From: UBA1952 sp965246905
Lineage (GTDB): Bacteria; Bacteroidota; Bacteroidia; Chitinophagales; Chitinophagaceae
Assembly (NCBI GenBank): GCA_965246905.1
Contig: CBDFFZ010000003.1
Coordinates: 124,001 to 188,000, forward strand
DNA length: 64,000 nucleotides
Direction of reading: 5' to 3'
Shown: in pieces, positions 59,684 to 64,000 of the stretch
Layout of the letters: the number at the start of each line of letters is the position of its first letter
Numbering within the stretch: the stretch's first letter is position 1
The notes under the pieces: model-generated
What the model was told of the DNA's origin: nothing
The model's input: the letters and a program-made list of their open reading frames with translations, nothing else
Databases searched by the model: none
Translations under genes and position numbers: made by a program

Positions 59684-59835
59684 CTAAAATTATTTGGTAA
59701 ATAACCGTTATCCGGCTCTTGTCCCCGGGCTAAAGCCACGGGGTTAAAGAGGTGGGGTCATTGTCTAAAGCCGGCGCTGATACATTCGATCGGCAACCGG
59801 ATAAGTGTATAATCTTTCCGGTACGCGGCCGTATG

Positions 59836-60615
59836 CTAAGCTAATGATTGCGCTACCATTTCGGCAATATCCAATACTATTACTTCCTCTTCTTTTTCGT
59901 TTTTCTTCACACCGTCTATGAGCATTGTAGTGCAGAACGGGCAATTTGCAGCAATGATCTTTGCGCCGGTATTCAACGCTTCTTCGGAGCGCTCCCAGTT
60001 TACACGGGTAGTGCCGGGCTCTTCCTCTTTAAACATTTGCGCACCGCCGGCACCGCAGCAGAGGCCATTCGTTTTGCAGCGCTTCATCTCCACGAGCTCT
60101 ACATCCAGCGCGGCAAGCACTTCGCGCGGAGCTTCATAAATATTGTTAGCGCGGCCTAAGTAGCAGCTATCGTGGTAAGTAATTTTCTTTCCTTTGAATG
60201 CGCCGCCTTCCTTTAGCACAACGCGCCCCTCATTAATTAATCCCTGTAGGAATGTAATATGGTGGATCACTTCATAAGTGCCGCCGAGCGCAGGATATTC
60301 ATTTTTGAAAATATTGAAGCAATGCGGGCAGGCCGTAACTATCTTCTTTACCTCATAGCCATTTAAAACCTGGATATTATTATAGGCCATCATCTGGAAC
60401 AGGAACTCATTCCCCGAGCGCCGGGCAGGATCGCCGGTACACATTTCCTCCTTGCCGAGGATCGCGAATTTTACGCCCACTTTATCCATGATGGTAGCAA
60501 AAGCCTTGGTTATTTTCTGAGCGCGCTGATCAAATGATCCGGCGCAGCCTACCCAGAACAATACTTCAGGTGATTCACCGCCTGCGGCGTATTCCGCCAT
60601 TGATTTTATCTGCAT
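59836..60615 (-). CDS. (Fe-S)-binding CCG-domain protein, HdrB/GlpC-like
   Basis: A 259-residue protein with two Cys-rich CCG domains of the heterodisulfide reductase/lactate-oxidase type: first WVGCAGSFDQRAQK ... MCTGDPARR ... TACPHCFN, second HDSCYLGRANNIYE ... CKTNGLCCGAGGAQMF ... CPFCTTM. Such domains bind noncubane [4Fe-4S] clusters or act in electron transfer to quinone or flavin partners. Its natural partner is the membrane Fe-S protein at 61252-62577 on the same strand; a toxin-antitoxin pair lies between them. The ATG shares one base with the hepT stop codon (TAATG). Confidence 0.88.
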   Translation of the reverse strand: MQIKSMAEYAAGGESPEVLFWVGCAGSFDQRAQKITKAFATIMDKVGVKFAILGKEEMCTGDPARRSGNEFLFQMMAYNNIQVLNGYEVKKIVTACPHCFNIFKNEYPALGGTYEVIHHITFLQGLINEGRVVLKEGGAFKGKKITYHDSCYLGRANNIYEAPREVLAALDVELVEMKRCKTNGLCCGAGGAQMFKEEEPGTTRVNWERSEEALNTGAKIIAANCPFCTTMLIDGVKKNEKEEEVIVLDIAEMVAQSLA

Positions 60616-60956
60616 TACTCTTCCTCTTTTAATAATGGTTTTATGGCTGCAACTAAGGCTGGCAACTTCTCATCAATTACATTCAATACAATGGCAACAT
60701 CAATAGCAAAGTACTCGTGCACTAAAAAATTGCGGAACCGTACAATTTTTTTCCATCCAATTTCAGGATGCGCATCTTTAAACGTACCGGACAAATGGTT
60801 GATCGCTTCGCCGACGATTTCAAGATGCCGTTCGATTCCTGCCATTAGAATAGGATCATCTAAAAATACTTTGATTCCCCGAGTTCTCACAGCCTCCAGC
60901 ACAGTATTCGCGGCATTGTAAGCGTGGCTAAGCCGCAACTGGTCGCTGGTGATCAT
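60615..60956 (-). CDS. hepT: HepT-like HEPN ribonuclease toxin
   Basis: A 113-residue HEPN-domain protein (DUF86). The active-site pattern RX4HXY is RNFLVHEY, Arg75-His80-Tyr82. HepT toxins are RNases that are inactivated when the MntA partner adds AMP to the Tyr. The mntA gene lies upstream and overlaps by 29 bp; the stop overlaps the start of the Fe-S gene. The complete motif suggests an active toxin, though no activity can be read from sequence. Confidence 0.88.
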   Translation of the reverse strand: MITSDQLRLSHAYNAANTVLEAVRTRGIKVFLDDPILMAGIERHLEIVGEAINHLSGTFKDAHPEIGWKKIVRFRNFLVHEYFAIDVAIVLNVIDEKLPALVAAIKPLLKEEE

Positions 60957-61242
60957 AGATCAGTTTTTTCGAAGCGTGTATGTAGGGTGCGATAGATTTA
61001 GACAGGCCGTTTGCACTTACCAGATCTACTCTTTTATTGAGCATAATGGCCAAATCATCCTGCATATCGCACCAGTTATCGAAGCTTGCCCCACCATTAT
61101 CGTAGTCAAGTTCTACAAGTATATCGACATCGCTTTTAGGAGTTTGCTCACCTTTTGCATAAGAGCCAAACAGGTAAGCGCGTAATACCGGCTTGCCTGA
61201 AAAGTATGCCGATGACATAGAAATTATTTCTTCTACTTCCAT
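60928..61242 (-). CDS. mntA: MntA-like minimal nucleotidyltransferase antitoxin
   Basis: A 104-residue protein with the minimal nucleotidyltransferase signature GSX10DXD: GSYAKG at 26-31, Asp38 and Asp40 (SDVDILVELD). MntA-type antitoxins AMPylate the HepT Tyr and so neutralise it. It starts 9 bp after the stop of the membrane Fe-S protein gene and overlaps hepT by 29 bp; it is the first of the two inserted genes. ATG 61242 is the only reasonable start. Confidence 0.88.
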   Translation of the reverse strand: MEVEEIISMSSAYFSGKPVLRAYLFGSYAKGEQTPKSDVDILVELDYDNGGASFDNWCDMQDDLAIMLNKRVDLVSANGLSKSIAPYIHASKKLIYDHQRPVAA

Positions 61243-61251
61243 AAACCAGGA

Positions 61252-62577
61252 TTAATTCATGCTGTTCATTTCCTCAGCCCACTTATCCCGCTCATCCGGC
61301 GAAAATTTCCAGGGTGCCATATTATTCTCAATATTGCTGAACATACCGTTCCATTCCGTGGGAGAATTGCTTTCCTCCATCACTAAATATCTGCGCAGCT
61401 CATTGATAATATTCAGCGGCTCTATGCCTACAGGGCAGGCTTCCACGCAGGCATTACAGGTGGTGCAGGCACGCAGCTCCTCTACCGTAATATAATCATG
61501 CACCAGCGTTTTGCCGTCATCTACAAAGTGTTTGTTCCGGTCAATATTTTTACCCACTTCTTCGAGGCGGTCGCGGGTATCCATCATGATTTTGCGCGGA
61601 CTTAGAAGTTTACCGGTTTTATTAGCCGGACAGGCCTGTGTGCAGCGGCCGCATTCCGTGCAGCTGTAGGCATCCAAGAGGTTCTTCCAGCTTAGGTCGG
61701 CAACGTCTTTTGCGCCAAAGCGCTGCGGGGTTTCCGGCTCACCTTCTACTGGTGGGGGCGCCATTTCCGGCTGCATCATATACAATACTTCATTCTGCAC
61801 ATTCTGCATATTCTTCATCTCACCCTGCGGCTTCAGCCTTGTAAAATAAGCGGTGGGGAACGCCAGAATAATGTGGAAGTGCTTGGAATAAGGCAGGTAA
61901 TTAAGAAAAGCAAAAATGCCGATGATATGGCCCCACCAGCAGGTACGCTGGATGATGTGCAAAGTTTCTACCGAAATATTGCCGAACAATGGCGCAAGCA
62001 TCCCGCTTATGAGAAAGGTATCTGCCGGTGTACCGGATTTTATTCGTGCCGCTCCTTCTGCCGCGTTCATGGTAAGCAGCATCGTCATCAGCACTACTTC
62101 CGTCCACAGAATGGCATTGGCGTCTTTCTTCGGGAAGCCGTCGAGCTCTTTCTGGTTAAGGCGTTTTACTTTAAGAATGTTGCGGCGTATGAGAAATGCG
62201 ATTACACCAACGAGTGTAAGCACTGCCAGTATCTCGAAGAAGGAGATTACTACATTATAAAAGGAGCCAAGTGGTGCCTGGAATAGTCGCTCTTTGCCCA
62301 GGATGCCATCCAGCAATATTTCCAGCACTTCTATATTGATGAGCACAAAGCCGGCGTATACGAATAAATGCAGGATGGCCGGCAGCGGCTTTTTAAACAT
62401 CTTTTTTTGCCCCAATGCGAGCAGCACTACATTTTTGGCGCGTACGCCGGGATTGTCGCTGAGGTCTTCATCGCGGCCAAGCAATACATTGCGGCGGATG
62501 GTAGATACTTTTTTCCAGAAGAGAAAACCAGCCGTAGCTGCGAGCAGAATAAATAGGATTTGCTGTACGATATGCAT
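61252..62577 (-). CDS. Membrane-bound Fe-S oxidoreductase subunit (4Fe-4S, HdrD/GlpC-like)
   Basis: A 441-residue membrane protein with helices at about 1-20, 65-90, 105-130, 160-180 and 205-245, then a cytoplasmic domain with two [4Fe-4S] motifs: Cys306/309/312/316 (CTECGRCTQACP) and Cys371/374/377/381 (CTTCNACVEACP). It resembles the membrane electron-transfer subunits that work with CCG-domain proteins and feed electrons to or from quinones. Its CCG partner is 59836-60615. The gene is the first of a four-gene unit containing mntA and hepT. Physiological donor and acceptor are unknown. Confidence 0.88.
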   Translation of the reverse strand: MHIVQQILFILLAATAGFLFWKKVSTIRRNVLLGRDEDLSDNPGVRAKNVVLLALGQKKMFKKPLPAILHLFVYAGFVLINIEVLEILLDGILGKERLFQAPLGSFYNVVISFFEILAVLTLVGVIAFLIRRNILKVKRLNQKELDGFPKKDANAILWTEVVLMTMLLTMNAAEGAARIKSGTPADTFLISGMLAPLFGNISVETLHIIQRTCWWGHIIGIFAFLNYLPYSKHFHIILAFPTAYFTRLKPQGEMKNMQNVQNEVLYMMQPEMAPPPVEGEPETPQRFGAKDVADLSWKNLLDAYSCTECGRCTQACPANKTGKLLSPRKIMMDTRDRLEEVGKNIDRNKHFVDDGKTLVHDYITVEELRACTTCNACVEACPVGIEPLNIINELRRYLVMEESNSPTEWNGMFSNIENNMAPWKFSPDERDKWAEEMNSMN

Positions 62578-62651
62578 AGCAGTTGCAGTACTGAATTACC
62601 CTGCCAAGATAAGACCGTTTCCTTTCAAAAACATAAAGTTGGGCCAGCCTT

Positions 62652-62682
62652 TTGCCGGAGCGCTAAAATTTCTTTAGGTTTG
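62652..62682 (+). promoter_or_regulatory. Complete promoter for the secreted protein at 62690
   Basis: -33 TTG at 62652-62654, 20-bp spacer, -7 box TAGGTTTG at 62675-62682. Transcription should start near 62689, so ATG 62684 would fall before the start; ATG 62690 would be the first codon of a leaderless mRNA. Confidence 0.65.
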
Positions 62683-62689
62683 GATGGAA

Positions 62690-63604
62690 ATGATAAGCCT
62701 CTTTACCATACGTATTTGCGGCCTTACGGCAGCGCTGTTCTTTTGTTTATCCGCAGTTACCTCGATTGCCCAGAATAATGGCGGACAGCAGGTGCCAAAA
62801 ATTACTATGCGTTTGCTGGAAGATTCACTGCTCGTAACTGCGGATTCTATGTATATCGCTGCGCTCCCTGAAGAGCGCCTTGCCCATAGCCAGCAGTTTG
62901 CCAGGCAACTTGTCCAGGCGCTTAGGACACCGGACTCCTGGAGCTATCCCTTTGAAAAGCTGGCACAGAAAATCAACATCATTTACCCTGAGGACAAGGC
63001 TTTCCGCATTTTTAACTGGGCCATTGCGCCCAATGAGGCCATACGCCACTATTACGGTGCCATACAATTACCAGGTACACAACTAAAGCTTTATGGTTTG
63101 GTTGATTATTCCAACGAGCTGGGTAAAGGTGCGCAGGACAGCGTATTTACCGGCGGGCATTGGATGGGAGGCCTTTACTACCGCATCATTGCAAAAGAGG
63201 TGGACGGGCGTACGCTGTACACGCTCTTTGGGCATAATGCGGCGAGCCCGGTAAGTACGCGCAAATTTCTGGATGTCCTGGATCTGACTCCTGCCGGGCC
63301 AAAATTCGGAGCGCAGATATTCGGCATTCGTTCAGACAATTTTCCGGCGCAAAAAGTGAACCGGTTTGTATTGGAATATAAGAAGGATGTGCAGGCTTCT
63401 ATGAATTGGGATCCTGAGATGAATGCGATATTTTTTGACCGTTTATCGAGCCAGGTAAATGACCCCAACCGCAAATACACATTTATACCGAGCGGGCAGT
63501 ATGATGGCTTCCGGTGGAGCGGGAACCAATGGCTTTTTGTGCAGGACCTGATACCGGTAATGCAGCTAAAAGACGGGGAAGCCCCTGTTGGGCAACCGAA
63601 ATAA
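62690..63604 (+). CDS. Secreted protein of unknown function
   Basis: A 304-residue protein with a signal peptide (about 1-27, ending SIAQ). Conserved-looking motifs: GGHWMGGLYYRIIAK, YTLFGHNAASPVSTRKFLDVL, FIPSGQYDGFRWSGNQWLFV. I do not recognise the family, although this pattern is what one sees in Bacteroidota-specific exported proteins. The start at ATG 62690 rather than 62684 is chosen because of the promoter directly upstream. Divergent from the Fe-S operon. Confidence 0.7.
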   Translation: MISLFTIRICGLTAALFFCLSAVTSIAQNNGGQQVPKITMRLLEDSLLVTADSMYIAALPEERLAHSQQFARQLVQALRTPDSWSYPFEKLAQKINIIYPEDKAFRIFNWAIAPNEAIRHYYGAIQLPGTQLKLYGLVDYSNELGKGAQDSVFTGGHWMGGLYYRIIAKEVDGRTLYTLFGHNAASPVSTRKFLDVLDLTPAGPKFGAQIFGIRSDNFPAQKVNRFVLEYKKDVQASMNWDPEMNAIFFDRLSSQVNDPNRKYTFIPSGQYDGFRWSGNQWLFVQDLIPVMQLKDGEAPVGQPK

Positions 63605-63642
63605 GCAACAATTTGTGTAGTAAGAAAAAATTTAGGCTTGAC

Positions 63643-64000
63643 TTACATCCATTCAGCAAGCAGTTGATAAGACTTTATACGATCTTCAGGATCATAAATA
63701 TGCCCAACGACCATTAGCTCGTCAATACATGTTTGATCTATAAAAGTGTTCAGGCCTTTCATCACCTGCTCCTGCCCGCCGATAAAAGAATAGGCCATCA
63801 TTTGGCGCACAGCCGCTTCTTCATACTCCCGTCCATAAGCCTTCGATGCTTTGCACTGGTGGCTGTAATGGGCTCCGCTTACCGCTGATAATTCCTGTAG
63901 CCAATTGATAAAAAGACGTAGCCAGCTTATTAGCTGCATCGTCACCGGCAGCTGCAATTACATTTATGCAAGCCATTACATAAGGTGCCGATAGCTGTGC
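63643..64000 (-). pseudogene. LLM-class flavin-dependent (luciferase-like) monooxygenase, frame-shifted, partial
   Basis: The C-terminal part of a bacterial-luciferase-like monooxygenase is split over two frames. From the window edge one frame reads APYVMACINVIAAAGDDAAN ... PVQSIEGLWT and meets a TGA at 63821-63823; the other frame, open only after a TAA at 63958-63960, continues EYEEAAVRQMMAYSFIGGQ ... CIDELMVVGHIYDPEDRIKS to the stop at 63643. The two join near 63824-63836, so a single-base insertion or loss there breaks the gene. This is either a real pseudogene or a sequencing error. The N-terminus is outside the window. Confidence 0.8.

Overview
The window is chromosomal DNA of a Bacteroidota bacterium, most likely of the order Chitinophagales. 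Evidence: promoters with the Bacteroidota -7 box TAnnTTTG, few Shine-Dalgarno sites, two secreted proteins with type IX secretion (T9SS) C-terminal sorting domains, a Thermus-type isocitrate dehydrogenase, and a 16S gene of Bacteroidota type. No transposase, integrase, phage gene or CRISPR array was seen; the gene content is mostly core, with accessory pieces inserted.

Layout. 1-2.8 kb: end of a Y_Y_Y-domain/LytS-type histidine kinase, a LytTR regulator with a degenerate receiver, and a convergent LytTR regulator with an intact receiver. 3.0-8.7 kb: TrmH-family methyltransferase, clpS, a DPP-IV-like peptidase, a YihY membrane protein, a thioredoxin-fold exported protein and miaE. 8.9-19.6 kb: one 3571-residue secreted adhesin-like gene. 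20-26.8 kb: dnaX (with an A9 slippage site), a 21-bp minisatellite, ileS and a histone H1-like/DksA-like fusion. 26.8-33.5 kb: a complete rRNA operon (16S, tRNA-Ile, tRNA-Ala, 23S, 5S) with at least three tandem promoters. 33.7-38 kb: rpsA, an SDR oxidoreductase and ffh. 38-44.5 kb: M4 metallopeptidase with T9SS tail, fatty acid desaturase, a lipoprotein and pth. 44.6-49.3 kb: an export operon made of an ABC-type membrane domain without ATPase, an HlyD adaptor and a TolC-like channel, followed by a TetR regulator. 49.4-52.9 kb: purK, purE, isocitrate dehydrogenase and a small unknown gene. 53-57.5 kb: an OmpP1/FadL-like porin and topoisomerase IV subunit A. 57.7-64 kb: two paralogous secreted unknowns, a conserved unknown, a two-gene Fe-S oxidoreductase operon interrupted by a HepT/MntA toxin-antitoxin pair, a secreted unknown, and a frame-shifted luciferase-like monooxygenase cut by the window edge.

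The most notable items are: (i) the exporter whose ABC protein stops where the nucleotide-binding domain should begin, with a near-identical palindrome in front of this operon and in the tetR-purK intergenic region; (ii) a dispersed family of 7-bp tandem repeats, often in inverted pairs, with one copy inside ileS; (iii) a dnaX slippage site that would produce a short gamma form; (iv) the toxin-antitoxin pair inside a respiratory Fe-S operon; (v) eleven in-register 21-bp repeats between dnaX and ileS. All functional calls come from reading motifs; no database search was run.
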